A stretch of 64,000 bases of DNA from Methylobacterium sp. WSM2598 (GCF_000379105.1 NZ_KB900609.1:3982346-4046345); one strand, 5' to 3'. Counted from the first letter of the stretch, positions 1 to 9,125 are shown. Numbers and translations are program-made. Notes: generated by a model not told the origin, from the sequence alone.

Positions 1-1470
1 GCCCTCGTCTCGTACCTGGACCAGCTGCGGCTCTACGGCGAGCGGGCGTCCCTGCTCGCCGGGATCACCGCCGCGGCGCTCGCCCGGCCCGGCCTCGCCG
101 GGGCCCCCGAGGCGCTCGCCGGCCCGTTGCGGGCCCTCGCCCTCGATCCGGCCTTCCGCTCCGCCGCCCTGCGCGACCCCGAGGGCCGCCTGATCGCGAG
201 CGCGGGCGAGACGCCGCGGCGCGCCTTCGACCTGATCCAGGCGAGCGCGGACGTCGCTTCGCCCGGCGACGGCCGGGCCGGCGGCACCCTCACGGTCGCC
301 CTCTCGGCGGAATCCCTGCGGGACAATGCCTGGCGCCAGGCGCTGCTCGCCCTCGGCACGAGCCTCGTGCTGATGCTGGCCTTCGTGCTGACGCTCCACG
401 CCACCGTGCGCCGCCACGTGCTCGCGCCCCTCGCCCGCCTGCTCGGGGCGATGCGCGCGGTCGAGCACAAGCGCTGGACCGCGGTCGATCTCGGGGACGC
501 CGCCCGGCCGAGCAACGAGATCGACGCGATCACCTCGGCCTTCAACCGCATGGTCGAGGGCCTGCGCAGCGGCGACGAGGCCAAGCGGCTCCTGCAGGCG
601 CTCGAGAGCGCCCACGCGGAGCTCGCCCAGGCGAACCGGCAGGTGATCGAGAGCATCGCCTACGCGCGCCGCATCCAGGCCTCGGTCCTGCCGGACCGCG
701 CCGCGCTCGCCGGGTCGGGGCTCGACGTGGCGGTGCTGTGGGAGCCGCTGCACCTCGTCGGCGGCGACTATTTCTGGCTGGAGCAGATCGACGGGCTCGC
801 GGTCATCGTGGTGGCGGATTGCACCGGGCACGGGGTACCGGGCGCCTTCCTGACCCTGATCGTGGCGACGGCCCTGGACCGGCTCCTGCACGAGCGCGGC
901 CTGCGCTCGCCCGCCGCCCTGCTCGCCGGGCTCGACGCCCTCGTGCGCGCGCAGCTGCGCCAGGACGGGCGCGGGGCGGAATCCGACGACGGACTCGATT
1001 GCGGGATCTGCGTCTACGACCCCGCCGCGCGCCGCCTGCGCTTCGCCGGGGCCGGCCTGTCGCTCACGGTCATCCGCGACGGGGTCGTCACCCGCGAGCG
1101 CGGCGCGCGCCGGGGCCTCGGCTATCCGGATGGCGGGCGGGAGCCGCCGGCGGGCCGCGGGACCGCGCCCGCGGAGGATCAGGTGATCGCCGTCGCGCCG
1201 GGGACGGGCTTCTACCTGATGACGGACGGCATCACCGACCAGATGGGAGCGCCCTCTCCCGGTGCCCGGCCGCGCCTCATCGGACATGCCGGCGTCGCGG
1301 CGCGGCTCGCGGCCCGCGCCAGGCGGTCGCTGCCCGAGCAGCTCACCGGGCTCGAGGCCGATCTCGCCGCCTATCGCGGCGACGAGGCGCGGCGGGACGA
1401 CATGACGCTCGTCGCCTTCCGCGCGACGCAGGCCGCCGCGGATCCCTGGCCCGCGCAGGATGCGGCCTGA
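1..1470 (+). CDS. HAMP domain SpoIIE-type protein phosphatase (5' end outside window)
   Basis: The frame is open from base 1, so the true start lies upstream. The 489 visible residues end a membrane sensor: an extracytoplasmic stretch, a transmembrane helix near residues 114-136, a HAMP segment (about 137-192), a short coiled coil, then a PP2C/SpoIIE phosphatase domain. Metal-site motifs are visible as VGGDYFW, DCTGHGVPGA and the terminal RRDDMTLV. This architecture is typical of serine phosphatases that act on anti-sigma-factor antagonists in partner-switching or biofilm control (SiaA-like). No partner kinase or antagonist gene is seen downstream, so the target is unknown. The family call is firm and the role is inferred. 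Confidence 0.85.
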   Translation, partial: ALVSYLDQLRLYGERASLLAGITAAALARPGLAGAPEALAGPLRALALDPAFRSAALRDPEGRLIASAGETPRRAFDLIQASADVASPGDGRAGGTLTVALSAESLRDNAWRQALLALGTSLVLMLAFVLTLHATVRRHVLAPLARLLGAMRAVEHKRWTAVDLGDAARPSNEIDAITSAFNRMVEGLRSGDEAKRLLQALESAHAELAQANRQVIESIAYARRIQASVLPDRAALAGSGLDVAVLWEPLHLVGGDYFWLEQIDGLAVIVVADCTGHGVPGAFLTLIVATALDRLLHERGLRSPAALLAGLDALVRAQLRQDGRGAESDDGLDCGICVYDPAARRLRFAGAGLSLTVIRDGVVTRERGARRGLGYPDGGREPPAGRGTAPAEDQVIAVAPGTGFYLMTDGITDQMGAPSPGARPRLIGHAGVAARLAARARRSLPEQLTGLEADLAAYRGDEARRDDMTLVAFRATQAAADPWPAQDAA

Positions 1471-1851
1471 GGGGGCGGGCCCCGCGCTTGCTGCGGTCAC
1501 GCTTGCGGCGCCCTGCCGCCCGCCGCCAGGAGAGGCGCGACATTCCCGATGGACGCTTTGCACCGCGCGGATCCGCAGCGTCGATCGCGGGCAAGCGCCC
1601 GACAAATCGGAATGTCGCGGCCGTCACGGCCAGATCGGCGCGCGCTCCGTCCGATCGTTCCGGCTCGGGTTCTCGGCGCGGCACGGGTGGATCGGGCGCG
1701 CGGGCGGCCGGACATCTCTCTGCGTCGTATCTCCACCATCCTCCGTCGGCTTCGCGCACCCGCTTGACAGAGTGGGGACGGTTGGGCCTGATGCCGACAA
1801 TGAGGCGCGACGGAAATCCGGTTCGCGTTTCTTTGGGTAAAGCGCCTTTCG
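1471..1851. other. Intergenic region upstream of the cytochrome c' gene
   Basis: No convincing gene is seen in these 381 bases. A TTGACA hexamer at 1764-1769 could be a -35 box for the cytochrome pair downstream, but no good -10 box follows at the usual distance. This is a weak suggestion only. Confidence 0.3.
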
Positions 1852-1869
1852 ATGACCCAGGAGACCGTC

Positions 1870-2307
1870 TTGAAACGCGTCCTCGTCGCCCTGCTGCTCA
1901 GCGTTTTCGGTTCCTGTCTCGCCCAAGCCCAAAATCTCGATGCGATCGACGCGCGCAAGAAGATCCTGAAATCCTTCGGCGACGTCACGAAGCCGGTGGC
2001 CGGGATCCTGAAGGGCGAGGCGCCGTTCGACATCGCCCCCGTCAAGACGGCCCTGGCGACCTACGCCGAGGGGGCGAGGAAGCTGCCCGACCTGTTCCCG
2101 GAGGATTCGAAGAGCGGCCGCGACACCGAGGCCCTGCCGGCGATCTGGTCGCACAAGGACGACGTCGCGGCGCGCTTCACGAAGCTGGCGGCGGATTCGA
2201 CTTCGGCCCTCGGCAGCATCACCGACCAGGCCTCCTTCGCGGCGACGATGCCGAAGGTCGTCGCGCAGTGCGGCGCCTGCCACAAGGAATACCGCCTCAA
2301 GAAATGA
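1870..2307 (+). CDS. Cytochrome c' (class II periplasmic cytochrome c)
   Basis: This small secreted haem protein has a signal peptide (MKRVLVALLLSVFGSCLAQA) and a C-terminal CGACH haem-binding motif followed by KEYRLKK. Such a placement is diagnostic of class II cytochromes c. An ATG exists at 1852, but a clear AGGAG (1859-1863) sits 6 nt before the TTG at 1870, and starting there gives a normal signal peptide, so 1870 is preferred. Cytochromes c' bind NO or act in electron transfer in the periplasm. The stop overlaps the start of the b561 gene, so the two are translationally coupled and probably form a membrane-periplasm redox pair. Confidence 0.88.
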   Translation: MKRVLVALLLSVFGSCLAQAQNLDAIDARKKILKSFGDVTKPVAGILKGEAPFDIAPVKTALATYAEGARKLPDLFPEDSKSGRDTEALPAIWSHKDDVAARFTKLAADSTSALGSITDQASFAATMPKVVAQCGACHKEYRLKK

Positions 2308-3029
2308 CGGAGATCAGGTCGTCCGGTCCGCGGGAGGCGTCCCGGCGCGCCGGGATCAAGGTCTGGGACCTGCCCACGCGCCTGTTCCACTGGGGTCTCG
2401 TGGCGCTGATCCTCAGCGCCTACGCGACGCAGCGCTTCAGCCACGATCCCACGCTCTACCTGCATCGGCTGAACGGCTACGCCATCCTGTGCCTGCTGAT
2501 CTTCCGGCTGATCTGGGGCCTGGTCGGGTCGGAGACGGCGCGGTTCGCCCACTTCCTTCCCACGCCGGGCCGCGTCGGCGCCTATCTGCGGGCCGCCCTC
2601 GCCGGGGCGAGGCCGCATTACCGGGGCCACAACCCGCTCGGCAGCGTGATGATCGTCCTGCTGCTGCTCGCGGCCGCCGCCCAGGCGGGGACGGGCCTGT
2701 TCACCAGCGACGACGCCGTCGCGGAGGGCCCGCTCGTCAAGGTCGGGTCCGACTGGCTCAACGGCCGCGCGGCCTTCTACCATGCGCGGGGCTTCTGGAT
2801 CATCCTGGGCCTCGCCGCCCTGCACGTGCTGGCGAACCTGACCTACGAACTCGTCCTGAAAGACCGCGTCGTCCGGGCGATGGTCACCGGCCGCAAGCCG
2901 GAGGCGGATTTCCACGACGGCGCGGAGGGCCGGATGGCGCCGAATGCCCGGGCGCTCCTCTGCCTCGCCGCCGCTTCCGGCCTCGTCTATGCGGGATTGC
3001 GGGCGGCGGGGGCGAGCGTGCTGCGCTGA
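2304..3029 (+). CDS. Cytochrome b561-type membrane protein
   Basis: This 241-residue membrane protein has about four hydrophobic helices and the family opening KVWDLPTRLFHWGLV. Histidines for b-type haem ligation are visible in the HWG segment, in YLHRLNGY, and in HARGFW and LAALHVL later on. It belongs to the cytochrome b561/Ni-Fe hydrogenase b-subunit group, which passes electrons between the quinone pool and a periplasmic cytochrome. Its ATG overlaps the TGA of the cytochrome c' gene, which makes that protein the likely partner. Confidence 0.85.
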   Translation: MTEIRSSGPREASRRAGIKVWDLPTRLFHWGLVALILSAYATQRFSHDPTLYLHRLNGYAILCLLIFRLIWGLVGSETARFAHFLPTPGRVGAYLRAALAGARPHYRGHNPLGSVMIVLLLLAAAAQAGTGLFTSDDAVAEGPLVKVGSDWLNGRAAFYHARGFWIILGLAALHVLANLTYELVLKDRVVRAMVTGRKPEADFHDGAEGRMAPNARALLCLAAASGLVYAGLRAAGASVLR

Positions 3030-3119
3030 GGCGCGGGGGCGGCGGCCCGTCGCGGCGCGCAGCCAAGGGGCCGCGATCGCGTCGCGCCGTAGCCGCCCCC
3101 GCGCTGGAAGCGCATGTCG

Positions 3120-3437
3120 TTGCTGGGTGACGAGCGCCTCGCGGCCCAGGAAGCGGCCGCGCACCACCGCGATGGCGCGGAGCGTCCCGACCACGAGGGC
3201 GAGGCCGGTCGAGAGGAGGGCGACCCTGAGCGAGGTGAGGGCCGCCGGCCAGAGGTCGCGGGAGGTGAGGATCCGCTCGTACCGGCGCGTCGACCAGGCG
3301 GGCGGCGGCCGGGTGAAGACCGGGCTCGACCCGAACGAGACCGCGACCGTGACGGCGAGCGGGGCGATCAGGAACGGGGCGGCCAGGATCGCCGCGATGC
3401 AGATGGCGGCGCAGGCCGCCCGTTCGGTGAGCGTCAT
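3120..3437 (-). pseudogene. Truncated ABC transporter permease (PotC-like N-terminal part)
   Basis: From the ATG at 3437 the minus strand reads MTLTERAACAAICIAA and about 100 residues of a binding-protein-dependent permease (spermidine/putrescine type): a first helix, a periplasmic segment ending near TRRYERILTSRDLW, then a second helix VALLSTGLALVVGT. Homology stops near GRFLGREAL, and the conserved EAA loop and C-terminal helices are missing. The start overlaps the stop of the preceding permease remnant in the usual ATGA manner, so an ancestral operon was broken here. Non-function is inferred from truncation. Confidence 0.6.
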
Positions 3438-3880
3438 GCGCTGCCCCCCAGGCGGCGCGCCGGCGGCGTCGAACCGACCACGATCGCAACCGCGAGGACG
3501 AGCAGGATCGTGGCGGCGGTCGAGGCCAGTTCCTCGTTGCGCATGAACGGGAAGGCGCGGCCCGTGAGCGTCGCGAGCGTCTGGAAGCGGTCGCCGATGG
3601 CGAGGCTCGGCACCACGTACATCGGCACCGCGAGCGAGACCATGAAGGCGGCGCCCGAGACGAGCCCCGGCAGGGTCAGAGGCAGCGTCCCGGCGCGGAA
3701 GCGGCGCAGGGGCGCGGCCCCGAGCGTCGCCGGCGCCTCCGAGAGGCGCGGGTCGATCAGCCGGATCACCGCATAGATCGGCAGGATCATGAAGGGCAGG
3801 AAGAGGTTCGCCGCCCCGACGACGAGCCCGGCGGCCGCCAGGCAGGGCCATGCGCTCGCGCACCGCCCGCAGGAGGGGCC
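3434..3880 (-). pseudogene. Truncated ABC transporter permease (PotB-like C-terminal part)
   Basis: The minus strand encodes only the C-terminal half of a polyamine/iron-type permease. It has a helix (LVVGAANLFLPFMILPIY), an EAA-loop-like region DPRLSEAPATLGA, and the last two helices. Nothing recognisable as the N-terminal half or as ATPase or binding-protein genes remains upstream; sequence toward 3880-3913 is unlike a permease. Together with the adjacent C-terminally truncated permease this is the relic of an importer operon. Confidence 0.6.
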
Positions 3881-3917
3881 ACCGGTCCGTCGCAGAAAAT
3901 GCGGCAACATCAAGAAC

Positions 3918-3960
3918 CTAGAGCAGCCCCCGATTGCAACGCGATCGGATCCTGCTCTAG
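3918..3960. repeat. Hairpin of dispersed repeat family 1 (solo copy)
   Basis: CTAGAGCAG and CTGCTCTAG arms enclose about 25 bases. The hairpin resembles the terminal GAGCAG/CTGCTC hairpins of the larger repeats near 21.67, 28.13, 43.74 and 49.19 kb but lacks their conserved tail. It lies between the permease relics and the exostosin gene. Confidence 0.5.
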
Positions 3961-3993
3961 ACGAGCCCCGGTGCGGCGGGCGGACGGACGACC

Positions 3994-4953
3994 GTGGACG
4001 AAGGCGACAGACTCCCGAAGATCTTCCTCCCGGCCGAGCCCGACCCGTTCCTGCGCATCTTCCTGTCGCACGCCGCCCTGGAGCGGGTGGGCAGCGAGGC
4101 GGAGAGCGACCTCGTGGTGGTCCCGAGCCTCGTCCGCGACGCCCGCACGCATGTCCATTGCCGGGTCGAGGGCGTCGTCGAGGGGGGCGGCAAGCCCCTC
4201 GTCGTCTTCGCCCAGACCGACTACGACGTCATCATCGACGCGCCGGGCCGGGACGCGATCGTCTACCGCACCGGCCTGACGCGGGCGTGGCGGCTGCCGC
4301 ACGAATTCATCCTGCCCTACGTCTGGATCACGCATCCGGAGGGGATCGTCGAGAAGCCGCCGGGCGCGACGCCGGTGATCGGCTTCTGCGGCACCCTGCG
4401 CAACCGCGGCACGCGGCGGCGCACGCTCGCGCATCTCGCCCGCACCCCGGGCTTCACCTCGAACTACATCATCCGGGACAAGTTCTGGGCCCAGGGCCTG
4501 CCGGTCGAGCAGGCCGCCGCCGAATTCGCCGCCAACATCGAGCAGTCGGACTTCGTGGTCTGCGACCGCGGCATCGGCAACTGGACCGTGCGCATGTACG
4601 AGGTCCTGTCGCGGGGCCGGATCCCGGTGATGCTCGACACCGGCGGCCTGCTGCCGCAGGTCCGCGCCGGCCGGTTCGAGGACACGCTCGTCGTGGCCGC
4701 GAGCCGCCGACAGCTGGTCGAGGCCATCCGGGCGGTCTGGCGCGACGACGACGTGCCGGCGCGCCAGCGGCGCTGCCGGGCGCTCTGGGAGGCGAATTTC
4801 AGCATGACCGGCTTCGCCCGCACCCTCTCGGACAATCTGGCCCGGATCGTCGGCGACCCGGCCTACCGGGCGCGGGTGCTCGGCCTCACCCCGGCCGACC
4901 GGGTGCGCCGCGCCGCCCGGCGCCTCGCCTACCGGGACTGGCCCGGACGCTGA
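3994..4953 (+). CDS. Exostosin-family (GT47-like) glycosyltransferase
   Basis: This 319-residue soluble protein has no membrane segment. The C-terminal half has the exostosin signature: CDRGIGNWTVRMYEVLSRG followed by IPVMLDTGG, which resembles the nucleotide-sugar-binding region of GT47 enzymes. An earlier segment (TPVIGFCGTLRNRGTRR) matches the strand before it. It probably adds a sugar to a surface polysaccharide, with donor and acceptor unknown. The GTG at 3994 is the best in-frame start; no strong ribosome site is visible. It stands alone, facing the EAL gene tail to tail. Confidence 0.72.
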   Translation: MDEGDRLPKIFLPAEPDPFLRIFLSHAALERVGSEAESDLVVVPSLVRDARTHVHCRVEGVVEGGGKPLVVFAQTDYDVIIDAPGRDAIVYRTGLTRAWRLPHEFILPYVWITHPEGIVEKPPGATPVIGFCGTLRNRGTRRRTLAHLARTPGFTSNYIIRDKFWAQGLPVEQAAAEFAANIEQSDFVVCDRGIGNWTVRMYEVLSRGRIPVMLDTGGLLPQVRAGRFEDTLVVAASRRQLVEAIRAVWRDDDVPARQRRCRALWEANFSMTGFARTLSDNLARIVGDPAYRARVLGLTPADRVRRAARRLAYRDWPGR

Positions 4954-4960
4954 GGCGCCC

Positions 4961-6481
4961 CTACACCGCCCGGCGCAGGAAATCCCGGAAGGAGCGCCGC
5001 ACCGGCGGGTCCTCGGCCGGCGGCGCGGGGTCGGGCGGCTCCGGCTCGGGGGGCGCCTCCGGCGGCTGGAGCACCTCGGGGCGCACGATCCGGGGCGCGG
5101 CGAAGACGTCCCCCTGGGCCAGCGGCAGGTCGAGGTCGATCAGGTCTGGCACGTCGGCGTCGCGCTCCACGGCCTCGGCGATCAGCCGGATGCCCGCGCG
5201 CGCCAGGGCCGCGGCGAGGTCCTCCGGCGCGACCTCCGGGGTGCCGCCGCGCCGGCCGAGCAGCAGGTCCGCCGGCACCTTGGCGTAGGCGATGCCGAGC
5301 GCCGCGAGGGCGGAGCCGTCGAAGCGCAGGTCCCCCGCCCGGTCGAGGGCGAGGGGGATCCGCCCGCGCAGGGCGGCGAGCGCCGCGCTCTGCTCGCCGT
5401 CGAGGCTGCGCAGGCTGCGCTGGGGCAGCGCCAGGATCATCCGCCCGGCGAGTTCGGGATGCGCCTCGATCAGCCGGCCGAGCCCGCGCAGGAAGCCGGG
5501 CTCGAACAGCGAACTCGGCGAGAGCGCGTAGGCCACCGCGGCGGTGCTGCCCCGCGCCGCCAGCTGACGGCCGATCGCCGTCACGCGCGCGAGCATCAGC
5601 CGGTCGAGTTCCGTGGTGCGGCCGTGGCGTTCGAGCGTCGGGATGAACTCCGCCGGGGTGAGCCGCGCCTCCCCGAGGCTCAGGCGGGTGAGCGCCTCGT
5701 AGAAGGCCACCTTGCGCTGGGGGAGGCTGACGATGGGCTGGAGATGCACTTCGAGCCCGCCCTGGGTCAGGGCCTCCAGGATCGCCTGCTCGCGCCGCCG
5801 CGCCTCGGCGCCGGAGGCGACCGGGCGCGGCAGGGCGGGCTCCGGCACGAAGGGGCGCGGCGCGGCCTGCTCCCCCGGCAGGGACCGACCCCGCGGCGCA
5901 GCTTCGCTCCGCGGCGGAGCCTCGCTCCGCGGCGGAGCCTCGCTCCGCGGGCGGATCCCCGGCTCGGAAGCGGGCGGGCGAGGAGCCTCGGGAGCGGGAC
6001 GCTCGGGAATGGGATTCTTGGAGGCGGGAGGCGGCGGCGGGGGCGGCTGCTTCAGCCGCGCGATCTCCTGGTCCTGGGCCGCCACCGTCACGGCGATCTC
6101 GCGCACGATGCTGCCGAGGAGCCCGATCTCGGCGGTCAGTTCCGAGAGATCGGCCTCGCCGCTTTGCTGACGCGGCGGCTCCGGCCCCGCCGCCGGGGCC
6201 GGGCGCTGCTCCAGGGCGAGCAGGCGCCGCGACAGGAGATCGACCTCGCCCGAGAGCTTCTCGGCCTGCGCGGCGGCGCGCCGGGCGGCCCGCCAGCCGA
6301 GACCCGCCGCCACGCTGGCGGCGATGCTCCAGACCAGGGCGAGCCCCGCTACCACGCCGAGGGCGGGCGCGGAGAGGAACGCCACCGTGAGGCAGAGGCC
6401 GCCGCCGAGCAGCGCCGCGAGGCAGAGGGAGACGAGACCCGCGGACGGCCCTTCGGCACGGCGGCCGGTCGTCAGGGCCAT
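4961..6481 (-). CDS. Membrane-anchored degenerate EAL domain protein
   Basis: The 506-residue product has two N-terminal hydrophobic helices (about 13-34 and 37-60), a coiled stretch, a proline-rich linker with short repeats of PPRSEA (about 105-230), and an EAL-like domain (about 240-470). Within that domain EAL itself is present (AFYEALTRL), but most catalytic positions of c-di-GMP phosphodiesterases are replaced: the Asn site reads YALSP, the DDFG loop reads LDRAG, and the KID site reads KVP. It probably does not hydrolyse c-di-GMP and may act as a receptor or scaffold. Start chosen at the ATG before the first helix. Confidence 0.78.
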   Translation of the reverse strand: MALTTGRRAEGPSAGLVSLCLAALLGGGLCLTVAFLSAPALGVVAGLALVWSIAASVAAGLGWRAARRAAAQAEKLSGEVDLLSRRLLALEQRPAPAAGPEPPRQQSGEADLSELTAEIGLLGSIVREIAVTVAAQDQEIARLKQPPPPPPPASKNPIPERPAPEAPRPPASEPGIRPRSEAPPRSEAPPRSEAAPRGRSLPGEQAAPRPFVPEPALPRPVASGAEARRREQAILEALTQGGLEVHLQPIVSLPQRKVAFYEALTRLSLGEARLTPAEFIPTLERHGRTTELDRLMLARVTAIGRQLAARGSTAAVAYALSPSSLFEPGFLRGLGRLIEAHPELAGRMILALPQRSLRSLDGEQSAALAALRGRIPLALDRAGDLRFDGSALAALGIAYAKVPADLLLGRRGGTPEVAPEDLAAALARAGIRLIAEAVERDADVPDLIDLDLPLAQGDVFAAPRIVRPEVLQPPEAPPEPEPPDPAPPAEDPPVRRSFRDFLRRAV

Positions 6482-6811
6482 GGCGGTGCACCTCCCGAAA
6501 CTCGCGGACCGGCGGGCCCATGGGCCCGGATGTCCCGAACTTGTCGCCGAGCCTCGCGGCCCCCGCAAGCGGGCGCCCGGTCACGTCCCCGGGCTTCTTG
6601 CGGCGCCGCGCGCCCCGCGCCCCTCGCGCCGCGCCCCTCGCGCCGCGCCCCTCGCGCCGCGCCCCTCGCGCCGCGTCCCTTGCCCTGTGCTTCTTGCCCT
6701 GCGCCCCTTGCCCTGCGCCCCTTGCCCCGGGGCGCGGCCGGCCCGACATCCGCCCGGCGGCCCCGGCGGCCGCCCCGCCCGGCGGGGGCGCGGATTTCAG
6801 GAGTGCGGATC
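6482..6811. repeat. Intergenic minisatellite (14-bp units)
   Basis: From about 6615 to 6730 the sequence consists of 14-bp units, first of the GCGCCCCTCGCGCC type (about four to five copies), then of the GCCCTGCGCCCCTT type (about three to four). The open frames across it in several phases are by-products of the repeat. No gene is supported between the EAL gene and the HMA gene. Confidence 0.65.
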
Positions 6812-7057
6812 ATGGCGCATCAGGGACAGCAGCCCGGCGGGGGCGAGCGCGTGGAACTGCTGATGCAGGTGGAGGGAATGACCTGCGGCGGCTGCGTCGA
6901 GGCCGTCACCCGGGCGCTGCGGCGGCTCGACCCCGAGGCGGCGGTCGCGGTCGATCTCGGCCAGGGCCGGGTGAGCGTCACCACGGACGCGCAGGCCCTC
7001 GACGTGGCGCAGGCGCTGGCCCGGGCCGGCTACGAGGCCCGTGCCATGACGGGCTGA
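6812..7057 (+). CDS. Heavy-metal-associated (HMA) domain protein, CopZ-like
   Basis: This 81-residue protein is a single HMA domain. MQVEGMTCGGCVEAV carries the metal-binding pair of cysteines, and the fold ends with DVAQALARAGYEA. Such proteins carry Cu(I) or a similar soft metal to a P-type ATPase or regulator. An N-terminal extension of about 15 residues precedes the domain. TTTCAGGAG lies just upstream of the ATG. No ATPase or metal regulator is nearby, so the partner is unknown. Confidence 0.85.
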   Translation: MAHQGQQPGGGERVELLMQVEGMTCGGCVEAVTRALRRLDPEAAVAVDLGQGRVSVTTDAQALDVAQALARAGYEARAMTG

Positions 7058-7169
7058 GCCGGCCGCGCCGCCTCGTCTAACGATCGTTTAAGCCGGCTCT
7101 GCGAGGGTCGGGGCGTTGGAGTCGAGGGGTGCTGGAGGCCTCGTGGGTCCCCGGTGCTGGCGTGGCGGT

Positions 7170-8990
7170 GTGCGTATCAACAAGGCCTTGGCGACCCTGA
7201 TCGACGCCCGCCTCGCGGGCCTCGTGCACGACTCCGTCTCGGAGGAATCCGGCGAGCGGGGCCGCCACGAGCGTTTCCTGATCTCGCGCCTCGCGACCGG
7301 CGCGGTGAGCATGGCGCTGCTGCCCCCCTACCTGCTCTGGCGGGGGGTGCCGTCGCTGCTGGAGGCGGGCGTCGCCGTCTGCCTCATGCTGCCGGTGGTG
7401 GCGGCCTTCCTGCTCGCCCGGACGGGGCGGCTGACCCCGGCGCACGCCCTCTCGGCCGCGGCCCATGCGGGCTTCATCGTCTGCCTCGCGCAGCTCACCG
7501 GGGGTCCGGTCTCGGCCGCGACGCTCTGGCTCGCGCTGATCCCGATCGAGGCGCTGATGGCCGGCACCCACCGGGCCGCCATCGCGGCGGCCGGGATCGC
7601 GGCGGCGGCGGCGGTCGCGATCGCCTGCCTGGACCCGCCCGCGGAACCCCCGCTCGCCTGGTCGGCGGCCCTGGCGATGCCGGTCTTCGCCGTCACGGCG
7701 ATCTGCCACGTGCTCTCCCTGGCGCTCGAATTCCGGCGTCGCGAGGGCAGCTGGAACGACCGCCTCCAGCAGGCCTCGGCGCGCAACGCCCTGCTCCTCG
7801 ACGTCATCGACGACCTCGTGACCTGGCACGACCGCGGCGGCGGCGTGGTCCAGGCGAGCCGCGGGGCGCTGCGCCTGGCCGGGGCGGCGCCGCAGACGCT
7901 CCTCGGCCGCGGCCTCCTCGGCCGGATCCACGTCCAGGACCGGCCGGCCTTCCTGAAGGCGATCAGCGACGCGGGCAGCCTCGACGGGCCGGTGACCGTG
8001 CAGGTGCGCCTGCACACCGACCTCGCGGCCTCGGGCGAGGCGGGCCGGGTGATCTGGGTCGAGATGCGCGCCCACCGGGTGCCGCCCGGCGCGCGGGCCG
8101 GCGCTCCCCACCACAGCGCCGTGGTGGCGGTGACCCGCGACGTGTCCGAGCAGCGCCGCCACGCGGAGGAGATGGAGCGGGCCCGCGCCGAGGCGGAGCG
8201 CGCCGACGCGGTCAAGAGCCGCTTCCTCGCGGTGGTCAGCCACGAGTTGCGCACCCCGCTCAACGCGATCATCGGCTTCTCCGAGATGCTCTCGGCCGAG
8301 GCCAACCTCGCCCTGCCGCCGGAGCGGCAGCGCGAATACGCGGCGATCATCCACGGCTCCGGCCGGCACCTCCTGGAGGTCGTGAACGCGCTCCTCGACC
8401 TCACCAAGATCCAGAGCGGCAGCTTCGACTTCGCGCCGGAACCGTTCGACCTGCGCGCCCTGGTCAACGGCTGCTGCGACCTGATGCAGCTGCGCGCCGA
8501 CCAGGGCGGCATCGAGCTGATGCGCGACGTCCCCCGCGACCTGCCGGAACTCACGGCGGATCCGCGCGCCTGCCGCCAGATGCTGATCAACCTGCTGTCG
8601 AATGCCGTGAAGTTCACGCCGCGGGGCGGGCGGATCACGGTCGCGGTGAGGGCGATCTACGACCGCATCGAGATGTCCGTCACCGATACCGGCGTCGGCA
8701 TCGCGGAGGCCGACCTGCCGCGGCTGGGCGATCCGTTCTTCCAGGCGGGCGACTCGGCGGCCTATGCGCGGATGCACGAGGGCACGGGGCTCGGGCTCTC
8801 CGTGGTGCGGGGCCTCGTCGGCCTGCACGACGGCGAGCTGCTGCTCGAGAGCTCGGTCGCCCGCGGCACCCGCGTGGTGGTGGTGCTGCCGCTCGACTGC
8901 CGCGGCGGGCCGCGCAGCGGCGGCCCGGTGCCGATCCGCACCGCCCCGCTCGCCGAGCCCGGCGCCGTGCCGCTGCTGCGCGCGAGCTGA
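7170..8990 (+). CDS. Membrane-bound PAS sensor histidine kinase
   Basis: The protein starts with a region of about six hydrophobic helices (7TMR/MASE-like), followed by a PAS domain (starting LLLDVIDDLVTWHD), a HisKA domain with the phospho-acceptor His in VVSHELRTPLNAIIGF, and a HATPase_c domain with DTGVGIAE and GTGLGLSVVRG. It should autophosphorylate and pass phosphate to a response regulator encoded elsewhere. The frame is open from TTG 7116; GTG at 7170 (MRINKALATL) is preferred because upstream residues look unlike protein. The resemblance is to alphaproteobacterial PleC/DivJ-type kinases, but the signal is unknown. Confidence 0.85.
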   Translation: MRINKALATLIDARLAGLVHDSVSEESGERGRHERFLISRLATGAVSMALLPPYLLWRGVPSLLEAGVAVCLMLPVVAAFLLARTGRLTPAHALSAAAHAGFIVCLAQLTGGPVSAATLWLALIPIEALMAGTHRAAIAAAGIAAAAAVAIACLDPPAEPPLAWSAALAMPVFAVTAICHVLSLALEFRRREGSWNDRLQQASARNALLLDVIDDLVTWHDRGGGVVQASRGALRLAGAAPQTLLGRGLLGRIHVQDRPAFLKAISDAGSLDGPVTVQVRLHTDLAASGEAGRVIWVEMRAHRVPPGARAGAPHHSAVVAVTRDVSEQRRHAEEMERARAEAERADAVKSRFLAVVSHELRTPLNAIIGFSEMLSAEANLALPPERQREYAAIIHGSGRHLLEVVNALLDLTKIQSGSFDFAPEPFDLRALVNGCCDLMQLRADQGGIELMRDVPRDLPELTADPRACRQMLINLLSNAVKFTPRGGRITVAVRAIYDRIEMSVTDTGVGIAEADLPRLGDPFFQAGDSAAYARMHEGTGLGLSVVRGLVGLHDGELLLESSVARGTRVVVVLPLDCRGGPRSGGPVPIRTAPLAEPGAVPLLRAS

Positions 8991-8998
8991 GGCCCGGC

Positions 8999-9125
8999 TC
9001 AGGCCGCGTCCCCGCCGACCAGGGCGGCGAGGCGCGCCCGGCCCCGGCCGAGCCGGCTCTCGACCGTGCCGGGCTCGCAGCCGAGCCAGCGGGCCGCCTC
9101 GTCGTCGCCGAGCGCCCCGCGCCGG
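8999..9125 (-). pseudogene. Fragment of an ECF sigma factor (region 4)
   Basis: On the minus strand about 40 codons read ALGDDEAARWLGCEPGTVES then RLGRGRARLAAL and a stop. This is the helix-turn-helix of sigma region 4. Region 2 and the rest of region 4 are missing, because upstream sequence turns into low-complexity proline/glycine codons at about 9125. It has no start codon of its own. Read as the 3' remnant of an extracytoplasmic-function sigma factor. Confidence 0.6.
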
